Part shown: piece after piece, positions 1 to 11,130 of the stretch | Numbering within the stretch: position 1 is the first letter of the stretch | Layout: every line of letters starts with the position of its first letter | DNA from: Trebouxia sp. TZW2008 | Taxonomy: Eukaryota > Chlorophyta > Trebouxiophyceae > Trebouxiales > Trebouxiaceae | Assembly: GCA_002118135.1 (NCBI GenBank) | Contig: BDIU01000063.1 | Location: forward strand, 186,439-250,438 | Direction of reading: 5' to 3' | DNA length: 64,000 nucleotides | Notes under the pieces: generated by a model | Told to the model about the DNA's origin: nothing | What the model saw: only the letters and a program-made list of their open reading frames with translations | The model's database searches: none | Program-made: the position numbers and the translations under genes

Positions 1-5
1 TGTCT

Positions 6-369
6 CAGGTGGTACAGCACCCAGGACACTCCATTAATAACTTCCCTGAATAGCTGTACTTGAAACCTGCTTGCATGCAGCATAGTTGTCCATACACTTT
101 TGACCTGTGTACTTGTGTGTGGTGTTCATTGCCCCAGACTTTGTTTGTATGCCATCCTCCAGCACCAAGGGAATTTCGTCCTCAAATAATGAGGGTTGCT
201 TTGCCCCTGCTTGGGCTCATCGTTGTGAAACACACAATTGCAGTCACTATGCACAAGGTGGTGCAGCACCCAGGGGACTTCACCATCAGCTTCCCTGGTG
301 ATCTTTGCTTTGAAACTCGATGATGAAATCTCCTGGGTGTTGCATTACCTTCTGCACAGTGACTGCATT
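6..369. repeat. Direct and inverted copies of a JmjC exon
   Basis: The 54-nt exon at 244-297 has a degenerate direct copy at about 6-50 (starts ctcag|GTGGTACAGCACCC and runs into a stop). It also has an inverted copy at about 369-316 that reads, on the minus strand, QHPGDFIIEF. The arms 241-293 and 369-317 are roughly 80 percent identical by eye and could pair into a hairpin enclosing the donor site. Confidence 0.7.
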
Positions 370-3325
370 TGTATCTTCTGCAACACTATTGGCTCGGTGT
401 TCACAATGATGAGCACAAACATCTTTTCTGCCTGGTGAGCTTCGCTTGAAACCTGCTTGCAGTCGTATTGTTGTGACCATTTTCCTGAGCCCTGCTGATG
501 AACAATGTGCCTACCTGGCTTCGCATACGCTCCTTGCAATCAGCAACTGTGAGTCACTGCATGTCCAGCAAGCATCATCACCAAAACACCTATCACAGAC
601 AAGCTTTATGTGTGGTCAAGGCATGCTATGCCAATCATTTCATGCATAAGTATTTCTTGCGTTGACTTGAAACTGCTGTGGACATTGCACAGAAGGATGC
701 CTTGGTGCTCACATTTGCATGTCAGAATGCAACCTTTCTGGCTGCAATTCACCAATGTATTGTACTTTGACTATGTACTAGAAACAAACCTTTGTTCAAC
801 CTTGCAACTCTGCATCAATACCCTACAGGGTGGACATACCACTGAATGCACCTGAAAATCAAATGAGAGGGATTGTCTCCAAAGATCCTACCTCCAACCC
901 TCACCTAGTCAGTACACTATGATGCATCTTTTTGCCAGCTTGGCCTGGAACTTTTTCACATGTTTTGCAGCGGTGACATTCAGTTATTGCTGCAGGCGCA
1001 CACCTCTTATACGTCAACTTAGGAATCTGCACAATTGAACCTTGCATTGAAGCCTGAGGGGTCAGCACCTGCAGCAACAACAAATTTGGCCACCAAATGC
1101 TGGATCAAGCATGGTGGAATTGCTAAAAGTGCACCTGCACCCTGTATCAAGAGTCAGTTTTGCAATTTTGACAAACCCAACATTCTCTGTTACTGCTGCA
1201 GGTGCGTACCACTCCGGCTTCAATGTCGGATTCAACTGTGCAGAATCCACAAACTTTGCGACAAAGTCGTGGATCCAGCATGGGGCTGTTGCCAAGTACT
1301 GCACCTGCACGCCTGGTCAGGAGTCAGTTCGCTTAGACATGGGATTGTTTCTAAACGAGGCACCCAATGAGAAGGTTAGACAGCTCGTTAGGCGCAGAAT
1401 GCAGTCAGACAGAAAGGCACGTGATGAAAGCCTAGATGCCTTGAGTGAAGCAGAAGCTGGCAGTGGGTCGGGATCAGACGAAGGCTCCAGCAACCTTCAG
1501 CAGATCAAACGGTGCAGGACAAAAGGTCCTAGCGGCAAGCCACAGCATGCACAGCAGGCTCTGCAGGCTCAGCAGCTGTTTAGATCTGACAGTGGGGCTA
1601 GCCAGAAGGCGAAGAGGCTAATCAAGAAGGCAGTCAAGCCAGCTGGCAGCAGCAAAGCTGCAAAGGTCAATAACACTGGGAAGGGCAAGGATCAGGCAAC
1701 CAGACCAGCTGTGAATCAGCTGAAGAGGAAGAACGGTGCTGAGGCTCCAGCTGCAGCTGTCAAGAATTCAAAGCCTAGCTCAGCACAGAGGTCGCTTGAG
1801 CCTAGACAGGACAAGCAAACTCAGACTAACGCCAGCAGGACATTGCGGCATAAGCCCAAGGGCTCAGTCCAGGCAGCAGCACGTGCAGTGCCTGCTGCAC
1901 AGCAGGCACAGCAGGCACAGCAGGCTCAGCAGGCCCAGCAGGCACCTGAGCAAGATGTGAGCCTACAGCAGCCAGAAGCTGCCGAGCAGCTGGTGACATC
2001 ACTTGCTGCAGATGGCCCATCACATGAGGCTGCTGTTGAGGCCTCACAGCATGCAGGCAAGAGGGAGCAGCCTGACAGCACTACAAGGCGAGCCTTTCTT
2101 GGGAGGTTGAGGAAGAGGACTGCTGATGCAGTCAGTTGGATGACTGGCCGCAGCCAGCCTGGTCGGGATAACCAGCAGGGTGAGGGTCCACTGCTGCAAG
2201 AGTCTAGCGAGCAGGCTCAGCAGGCACAGCACGCTCAGCAGGCCCAGCAGGCTCAGCAGGCCAAGGAGGATGAGCAGGCACAGCAGCCGCAGCAGGCTCA
2301 GCATGCACAGCAGGAACAGCAGCCCTGGCACGCTGTGTATGTGCGGTCCTGTGTCCAGGATACCCAGCCTGGCCAGCGTGCGCAGCGTGCCCAGCAGGTC
2401 TGGCATGCCCTTCAAGCCCAGCATGCTCAGCAGGCTCAGCAGGCCCAGCAGGCCCAGCAGGCCCAGCAGGCCCAGCAGGCCCAGCAGCCTGCTCCGGAGG
2501 CTCAGTCTGCTCAGGATAGTGCTGATGACATCATTGACCTCACACAGGATGAGCCATCACAGCCCACACAGGCAGCTGAACAGGCTCTAGGTGGCAGGTC
2601 AAACAGTGTCGAGGGAGCGGCAGCGGCACAGCAGTCACAGGAGGCTGCTCAGACAGAGATGAGGAATGGCACAACACATGCTGCTGCATCAGAAGCAGCT
2701 GCAAGTCATGAGGGTGCCAGAGGGGATGTGTCAAATGGAGCACATGGCCTCAGCCAGGCTCAGCAGGCACAGCAGGCCCAGCAGGACCCCACAGCCAAGC
2801 CCAAGGGGGACAGCAAGGGTAAGGCCAAGGGGCAGGGCAAGAAGGAGGAAGAGAGTAAGCTTTTGACTCACTGACTCTCACTGTTTTCTGATCTATCTTG
2901 CTTGTGCTGCTATACTTTCCTGGCCAGCTGAGAGCGCATATCGGCAGCAGCTGTTGGAAAACAACTGCATCACCGTGTAGGCTGCCAGTAAGAGAAAAAT
3001 TCCAAAATCATTGGCACAGCAATCAGCGCATGTGGCCGCCTTCTACTGAGGACAATTTGCTTGTCCCCAATCATGACATGTTGCTACAGCCTTCTATTGA
3101 GGACAACTTCCTTGTGCCTCATCATGACTTGATGCTCTAGCTTTCTCCTAAGAACAACTTCCTTGTGCCAGATCATGAATTGATGCTGCTGTTGCAGGCA
3201 AGAGAAAGCCATTGCGGCCGGCCTCAGCCCCTCTTAAGTTCACCAGCCGTAAGGCGCGCAGCGCATTCTCATGCTGCAGGGTGGCGAACTATATCGCCCC
3301 CAAATCCTTCCTTGAGCTCATGAAG
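244..3325 (+). CDS. KDM4-like JmjC histone demethylase, 3' part (gene starts before window)
   Basis: JmjC enzymes are nuclear Fe(II)/2-oxoglutarate histone lysine demethylases. Exons read here: 244-297, 1202-2854 and 3198-3325, with GT-AG introns in matching phase. Exon 1 ends in QHPGDFTISFPG and joins exon 2, which begins AYHSGFNVGFNCAESTNFA, the KDM4-type strand carrying the third metal-ligand His; a TKSWIQHGAVAKYCTC segment follows. The other two iron ligands lie outside the window. From about 1400 the protein becomes low-complexity with long runs of QAQQ repeats, Lys-rich patches and one IIDLTQDEP motif (near 2535) that looks like a SUMO-interacting motif. Exon 3 is basic (SKRKPLRP, FTSRKARSAF). 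The 3' end after 3325 is not resolved; a short terminal exon near 3629 is possible. Partial exon copies surround the first two exons. The family call is firm, the substrate unknown. Confidence 0.8.
985..1160 (+). repeat. Partial upstream copy of the JmjC exon 1202-2854
   Basis: An acceptor-like ctgcag at 990-995 precedes a decayed copy of the first part of the exon. TTNLATKCWIKHGGIAK here mirrors STNFATKSWIQHGAVAK in the intact exon. The acceptors lie 206 bp apart. The copy has stops and indels and is probably spliced out. Confidence 0.7.
3037..3197 (+). repeat. Three tandem copies of an intron 3' end
   Basis: Units of about 50-60 bp containing cttctaytgaggacaa, cttgtgcc and atcatgac are repeated three times. 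The last copy leads directly into the acceptor of the 3198 exon. Only intron sequence is repeated here. Confidence 0.75.
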
Positions 3326-4670
3326 GTGAGCAATGCGAAAGTCTCACTGCCTCAACTGACTCAATCTTACTTGACACAGTCTTCATGCTCACGCATATGC
3401 ACACTTGGCATAAACTCAGTTGCCCATTATCCAGGATTGGTATAAGCAATGTCACTGTATGCAGCTTCCAATGCATCAAGCCGGCAAACATGTTGGCAAT
3501 TGCTTGACTGATCATGCGCATGGGTGATCAAAGCTACAAACAATCTTTTGCTGCTTTTGGCAAGACACAGGTGTCACATAGTACGCCGTTTTGCAGCACA
3601 GCTGGATTGAGCGAATCTTATGATGCAGGAGGCGTAAGCGCCCACCCTTCAGAGCACAGCCCGCTATCTTTGTGCAATACAGTCAGCTTGCACAACAGCC
3701 CCACTGGCCATTTTGATAACAGGCTCTCTTTCTTGTACTGCCAAAGCCCATCATTGTTTTTGCTCCAGTCTTTACGCTCCATGCCAAACCCCTGGCAGCT
3801 TGCAATTAATTGCGCAATGTTGAAAGTACTGACCAGTTGCAGCTTGACAATAAAGTTGGTGCTGATTGTCCAATACAAGTGCTCAATGGCTGTACCTTGA
3901 TGGCCACAGACAATAAAGTACTACCGGTATGTTTTTGAATAAGTTACGTACACTGTAATGTACACACAAACAGTGCTATACACAGACACATGTCTGCCTA
4001 GCTTACAGCCAGATTTATTTCGAAACTTCTGCGCATGTGCAATCAATGCACCTACTTGCGGCTCAAAGGAGTCTGGCACTCTTGGAAGGCTGGCCATTGC
4101 CAGACATTCACCCTCAGCAACATTGCTTTCATTACACAAACAAATGAATGACCAACACTTTAAGCCAATCTGCCCACTGCATCCTGTAGCAGTGTCAGGA
4201 ATTAGCAATCTGTAACAGATCATGTACATCTTGTACAGTGACAACCGCTGTGTATTTCAGTGTGTGCACTATCTTGCTGGGCTTACGATGACAGGCAATG
4301 CTGACAGCAATTTGCAGCTCACCATATACAGTGTGTACATACTGACTGAAGTTTGCAATTCACCATCAAAGTATATTCTATCACTATATAGATATTTCTG
4401 AACCAGTCATACTGACAAAAGAATCACACCACAGGGCTGATCTCATCCACGCAAGTATTCCTGCTGTGACAGCAGACTGGTTGTTGTGCGTACCAGTGGG
4501 CAGATAGAGCACCAGCTTAGCTTTGCATTGGCAACCTGGCAGCCCCTGAATGTCAAAGCACATTTTCAGCCCCGCTGCAAGCAACTTGACTAGTAAGCCA
4601 GCACCAGCAGCCTTGTTGAGGTGCTGAATGTCTGTGGCAAGGCCCCTTCGATAGCAATATTGGAACAGAT
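3326..4670. other. Convergent intergenic region, JmjC gene / DHAR gene
   Basis: No convincing coding exon was found. It holds the unresolved 3' end of the JmjC gene (+) and the 3' side of the DHAR gene (-), including an AT-rich stretch with agtatattctatcactatata near 4370. Confidence 0.4.
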
Positions 4671-6335
<1,665 letters not shown>

Positions 6336-6746
6336 CACTGCCAATTTAGCGGAGCAAGAGTTGAATCGTGATGTCTGGAATGTGCAGCTTTGAACGTTCA
6401 CACTCACCTAAGTCATCTTAGGGTTCTCAGCGTGGATTCTGGCAACCCTACAGAGGGCTGACAACACCTTGCAGAAGGTGGTCCGTGCTTTCAGTCTTTG
6501 CGGACCTGGACAAGGGTGTATACCTTGTCAGCTGCATTTGTGGCTGAACATATTTGTACTCACTGACGTCATCGTAGTGGGTGTGGCAAGGCTCTTGCGT
6601 TTTTGAAACAGCACGATCTTTCAAGCAGCCCCGACCCGCACAGCGTGCGCGTCTTGGCTGTTTGGCTGGCAGCTAAACACCTTTTCGACGTGGCATTCAG
6701 CAACGCTTTGTAGCTAGTGAGCGCTGAAACAGTCGGTGCCCGGGGT
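6336..6746. promoter_or_regulatory. Shared divergent promoter region of DHAR and TBP
   Basis: The start codons of DHAR (6335, minus) and TBP (6747, plus) are 411 bp apart on opposite strands, with CpG-rich sequence on the DHAR side. A ttagGTGAGTGTG donor-like site at about 6410-6399 on the minus strand may mark a 5' UTR intron. No TATA element is obvious. Confidence 0.45.
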
Positions 6747-8863
6747 ATGGACACGACGATGGCAGAAGCACAGGCTGGGCCAAGTCAGGAGGTCGCAGTC
6801 ACAGAGTCATCAGCATCCATTGACAGGACCAAGCATGCCTCGGGCATCATTCCCACCCTACAGAACATTGTTGCTACCGTCAATCTGAACTGCAAGCTGG
6901 ACCTGAAGACAATAGCTCTGAGGGCTCGCAATGCAGAGTATAACCCTAAGGTCTGCTCTCACCATCAAGCTAGACCTGACACAAAGCTGTAAATACAGTT
7001 TGCAATGCCTGAGCAGCATTGCGGTGGTGCAGAGGTTTGCTGCTGTCATCATCCGCATAAGGGATCCAAAAACAACTGCGCTGGTCTTTGCTTCTGGCAA
7101 AATGGTAAGAAGCCTGCCTAAACATGGCTGAGCGTATGCTGAAACATTCTTGACCCACCACACGGTTGTGTTGCGGGACATGCCACTAAGCCTGCCTGGT
7201 TCTGCAGGTTGTCACAGGTGCAAAGAGTGAGGCAGCTTCACAGCTGGCAGCTAAAAAGGTAAGCACAATGCTGTTTGTTGGCATTGGACTCATCTCTCAG
7301 TCAACAGATTTCATGTGACCTGCTGGGTTTGCAGTTTGCCAAGATCATTCAGCAATGTGAGAATGAAGTCAGCTTCAAGGTGAGCAACCTTAGATCACCT
7401 CAACCAAAGGCTGTTGTGCTGTGCGCTCGATGCTTTGCTTGGTATGGACAGCGAGTCCTTTTTTTGTAAATACTGCTTTGGTCATCAAGAAAATCGTCCT
7501 TTTATTGGAATGGCCTTCTGCAGAGGTACAACTGCAGTCAGAAAGCAGTGCGTTGGTTCTCAACTGCAATGTCTACAAAGCAAGAATGTCCTTGTATCAA
7601 ATGTCCTTATATTGAGAGATCACTACACTCAATCTGAAGCAGCACTGGCTTGACCTTTGCAGGAGTTCAAGCTGCAGAACATTGTGGGCTCCTGTGATGT
7701 GAAGTTTCCCATCAGATTGGAAGGTCTCTCTTACTCACATAGTCCGTTCTCAAGCGTAAGTCAATGGCCCCAGCAAATCATATTTTGGTCAAATCTGAGC
7801 ACACTTATGCATCAGTTCCTTCACGTGGTTGCCGCTTCTCATTGTTGGTGTCATACGTGGATGGTTCAGTGCTGACTGACTAACGCTCTGCATGCAGTAT
7901 GAGCCAGAGCTGTTCCCTGGGCTTATCTACAGAATGAAGGTCCCTAAGATTGTGCTGCTGATCTTCGTCTCTGGGAAGGTGGTGCTGACAGGTGAGCCAA
8001 GCACAGCGACTTCTTTTCGTGACGGCTGCTTTGCTTACCAGGACAAATTGTTTCTGCGTCAAATTGTCCTTGCATCAAGTTGTCCTTGCATCAAATTGTC
8101 CTTACTCCGCATAATGATGGCACTCAGAATGCAGTGATTAATTCACAGTTGCATTGTCCTTACATCAAGAGTCTCCTTACATTGAGTGTAACCACAAAGA
8201 CAAGTTGCTGTAATGCCTGTCTGAGCAGCAGCATGTGTGCCCGCCAAAAGTGTCTCTGCCATGAACATCTCTAGTGTGGGTCTGTTGCACGCATTCATTT
8301 AATCAGTCACTCAGTCAGTAAGTCAGTCAAGGAATGATGCTCAGCATCAGCTGCAAAGCATGCCATCATTAGCTTGCTCCATCTGCCTCATGGTCTGCAG
8401 GTGCCAAGACCAAGGACCAGATCTATGAGGCCTTTGAGAAGATCTACCCTGTCTTGGGTCAGTTCAGGAAAGGGGATGTGCCTGCGCCTGAGGTGGTAAG
8501 GCTCTTTACCCTGTTTGATTGAGCTGTTTGTGTTGTCTTCCGCAGGTGACATCCTTGTTACATCACTTATACTGTTGCACAGCTGGTCAAACCGCGCAGC
8601 TTTGCTCGCTGCCGCTGATGCTGCTGTTCTTGCTGTTGCTGCTGTTGTGCTGGCCACGCATTCATCATCTGTCTGGTGAATGTCGTTCAATTGTGTTGCA
8701 TGCTCTGGGCAAAGCTGAGCATGTGCAATGGTGATAGCAGGAAGGCAGGCAGCAAGCTGCCCCTGCCCTTCCCTCGCCTGCCAGCCAGGCTCGTCCTAGT
8801 GACATGCCTTTGGGCATTGGAGCACCAGCTGCCCATATGCCGCCGCCAGCCGCTGGCAGGTGA
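6747..8863 (+). CDS. TBP: TATA-box-binding protein
   Basis: TBP nucleates transcription initiation in the nucleus. Eight in-phase GT-AG exons: 6747-6950, 7033-7104, 7208-7258, 7335-7379, 7663-7755, 7898-7991, 8401-8495, 8741-8863; predicted 258 aa. The N-terminal region is short and acidic. The saddle core has two direct repeats: first [20 protein letters not shown] with [19 protein letters not shown], then [19 protein letters not shown] with [20 protein letters not shown]. The core ends at [13 protein letters not shown], and the last exon adds a 40-residue Pro/Ala-rich tail ending MPPPAAGR. That is unusual because TBP normally stops soon after FRK. ATG 6747 begins [11 protein letters not shown]. 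The splice into the last exon is supported by phase and acceptor only. Confidence 0.96.
7490..8185 (+). repeat. TGTCCTTRYATCAAA-like motif repeated in two TBP introns
   Basis: Short degenerate units of about 15 bp recur at 7583-7616 (intron 4) and 8044-8105 plus 8155-8180 (intron 6), with a weaker one near 7496. The clearest is caaattgtccttgcatcaag at 8074-8093, partly tandem. They do not overlap exons. Confidence 0.7.
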
Positions 8864-9462
8864 CAGATATGTGCCGCCATGATGCAGCAGCATAGCCATG
8901 TGCACCTGGTGCTCAGCTGATGGCATTGTGTGGCTTTGTGAAGTTAGGTTTCGAGACTTCTGCTTTGTTAGATTAGGCTTTGCAGTGCATGTTTTCGAAA
9001 ATACACTGGATCTGTCAGGATCCGATCCTGGTAGATGCTGATTATGCAAATACTCGAGCCGCTCCCTTTAGGCACTGTCAGCAAACCATCTCTCTGCTGG
9101 TCTTGCTTTCTTGCTGTGCTTCAAAACGACGCTTTGATGGCCCAAGTGTAAGCCTGCATGCTCTGAACCGGGGATATCACGGGATGATGCATGAAGCGGT
9201 TTCACGCAAAGATCTGTTGAGCACCAACCGATGTGCGCCATGCTAAAATAGACGCTCACAAATGTATTATCCTGTGACGCCGATAGCATGCATTGCATCT
9301 AGCAGTTTTGCATGCCATACCAGAATTACGCATTAAGCTGATTTACGGGCCTTCGAAAGAGGCTGGAGGCCTGCCGCTGCGGTTATGAGACGCCATCTAA
9401 GTCTGCGGCATGGCAGCAGCGCTGCAAGATACGCTGCTTGTTTGTGACAGTTGCATTGGCGT
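8864..9462. other. Intergenic, TBP 3' flank to GTPase promoter
   Basis: No gene seen. The right part (about 9340-9460) becomes CpG-richer, as expected near the start of the next gene. Confidence 0.4.
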
Positions 9463-10380
9463 ATGTACCAGAATCAGCCTCCGGCAGGTCTGCTTGATCA
9501 CTTGCATGCAGCTGAGCAGATCATAAACGTATGCGTTGCCGGTAAGACGACTTCCTGCATAACAAGCATGTACTGCACGACGTCAAACCAGGACTGCGCG
9601 CACACGACGGGCCTGGACATGACCTGCATTGAACATTGCGATCCATCTTGTTTACGTTGATAACAGGAAAAGCTGGTTCAGGCAAAAGCGAGGTCATCCG
9701 CAGACTTACCCGTGAGTCAGCGAGCTCTCCTTCCCCTACGCTTGGCCTCCAGGTGTCGTCTTGCTCATGGACAGTTCAGCCGAGCAGGCAGCCTAGTATC
9801 GCTTCCCGTTTTTGCTTCTGGGAGGTATGGCTATCAACACTTGTCAATTTGCAAGTATTTGCGATTGTGCAATCAGCTTTACATGCTTTACAGAGCATGC
9901 CTGAAGCCATGCAGGTTGGGCATGCAGCAGCTTCACGGGACCCATCCCTGTTGGCAGCTGCAAAATGTATGCCAGCTATAGCACTGCTTGTCTTCTCAAT
10001 GACAGATAGGACTGGCTTTGAGCAGACAAAAGCACACCTTGCAGAGCTGGCAAACCTGCCATGTATCATTGTTGCTACCAAATGTGACCTGGTCCAGTCC
10101 TGGGCGATTACCATGGTGAGCTATCCACTATGCATTGCTTGTCTGTCTGGCCAAGATGACAGTAAGGTGTGGCTCTGGCACCAATACTTTTGACCGATTG
10201 ATCACTGGCTGTGACGTCATGCAGGTGGACCTGACTGTGTTAGCAAAACAGACTGCTGCGTCAGTATTTCTGATGCAAGATGACTCTAGCTTTAGTCTCG
10301 ATGAGGAGAAGCGTACAGATGCATTTACGAATGCAATGATGTCCAAGATGTGCACGCTGGCGGAGAAAGCACTGTGGTGA
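9463..10380 (+). CDS. Small GTPase-like P-loop protein
   Basis: Probably a small Ras-superfamily-like GTPase. Exon 1 (9463-9541, MYQNQPPAGLLDHLHAAEQ) joins exon 2 (9667-9711) to give INVCVAGKAGSGKSEVIRRL, a beta-strand followed by a GxxxxGKS P-loop. A later exon ending at 10115 encodes ALLVFSMTDRTGFEQTKAHL and the guanine-specificity strand IIVATKCDLV (TKCD as the G4 motif). The last exon, 10225-10380, ends AEKALW. The middle exon(s), which should hold switch I and the DxxG switch II motif between 9712 and about 9900, could not be placed. The TDRxGFE segment resembles Rab-like/RSG1 (CPLANE2) proteins, but that assignment is a guess. The start ATG follows a CpG-rich promoter. Confidence 0.6.
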
Positions 10381-11130
10381 TGTACGCGAATCTGTGAATG
10401 ACCATCAGATAGAGCTGATCCTGAAGCAATGATTGCATTGCAATCATATGCACAGCAGTGAACTCAGCTTTTAGCAAGCTTCAGCTCAGAGTTACAGCGC
10501 GTAAAGTTGACCACTCCTGTGCTATGATCACATGGTGCACATCGCAGTTGGTCCTGACTGTATGACGCTATGTAGAATTTTGTGGACCTTGACTTCTGCC
10601 AACCATCACCAAAACGAAAAGTGCAGCCACGTATTGTTGCTTACATCATACCTGACTGTGCTTTTGAGCAGTCGACAAGAGCAAGTCTTGGGGCAAAATT
10701 TAAACGGCTGCTGTTCTGAGCAGGTGGACACTCAGCCTGGCAAACACAAAGCATCCATCTTCAAGTTGTCTGCTTGATCAACGTTTATGATCAGACAACC
10801 AACTCAACAACTGAAGAAGCTGAGCACTACTAATGCTATGACTAGCTAGCTAGCTACGTCCTGCAGAAGACCACAATCTACGCTGGTCCTAAACGTTATT
10901 GCCACACACAAAAATCTGCATGCTAGGAGACAAGCATGCAGTCAATACCAGCTCACTTGCGCTAACAGGCGGTCCCTCACTCAATGCTGCAAGACTCCCA
11001 TGCTAAATTCAGGAAGGCTTGCACAGACGGTGTGCAGAATAGTGTACAAGGTACCCTGCCAGACCAAACTCGACTAGCTGCAGGCTACTTTGACTGATTC
11101 TTTTTGACTGGACACTGCATAGGTTGGCAA
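10381..11130. other. Convergent intergenic region
   Basis: It separates the 3' ends of the GTPase gene (+) and the BtuF-like region (-). It contains a short (CTAG)n-like run near 10845-10855. No coding sequence was recognised. Confidence 0.4.

Noticed and set aside
1826..2743. Minus-strand and shifted-frame open frames within the Gln/Ala repeat exon
   Set aside because: They are Leu/Arg/Ser-rich shadows of the CAG/GCA repeat in other frames; only the plus frame continues a JmjC domain.
6336..6407. Upstream extension of DHAR to 6407
   Set aside because: The first codon is GTG within a donor-like GTGAGTGTG; the first in-frame ATG is at 6335.
6717..6746. TBP start at 6717
   Set aside because: The codon there is GTG; the first ATG in frame is 6747.
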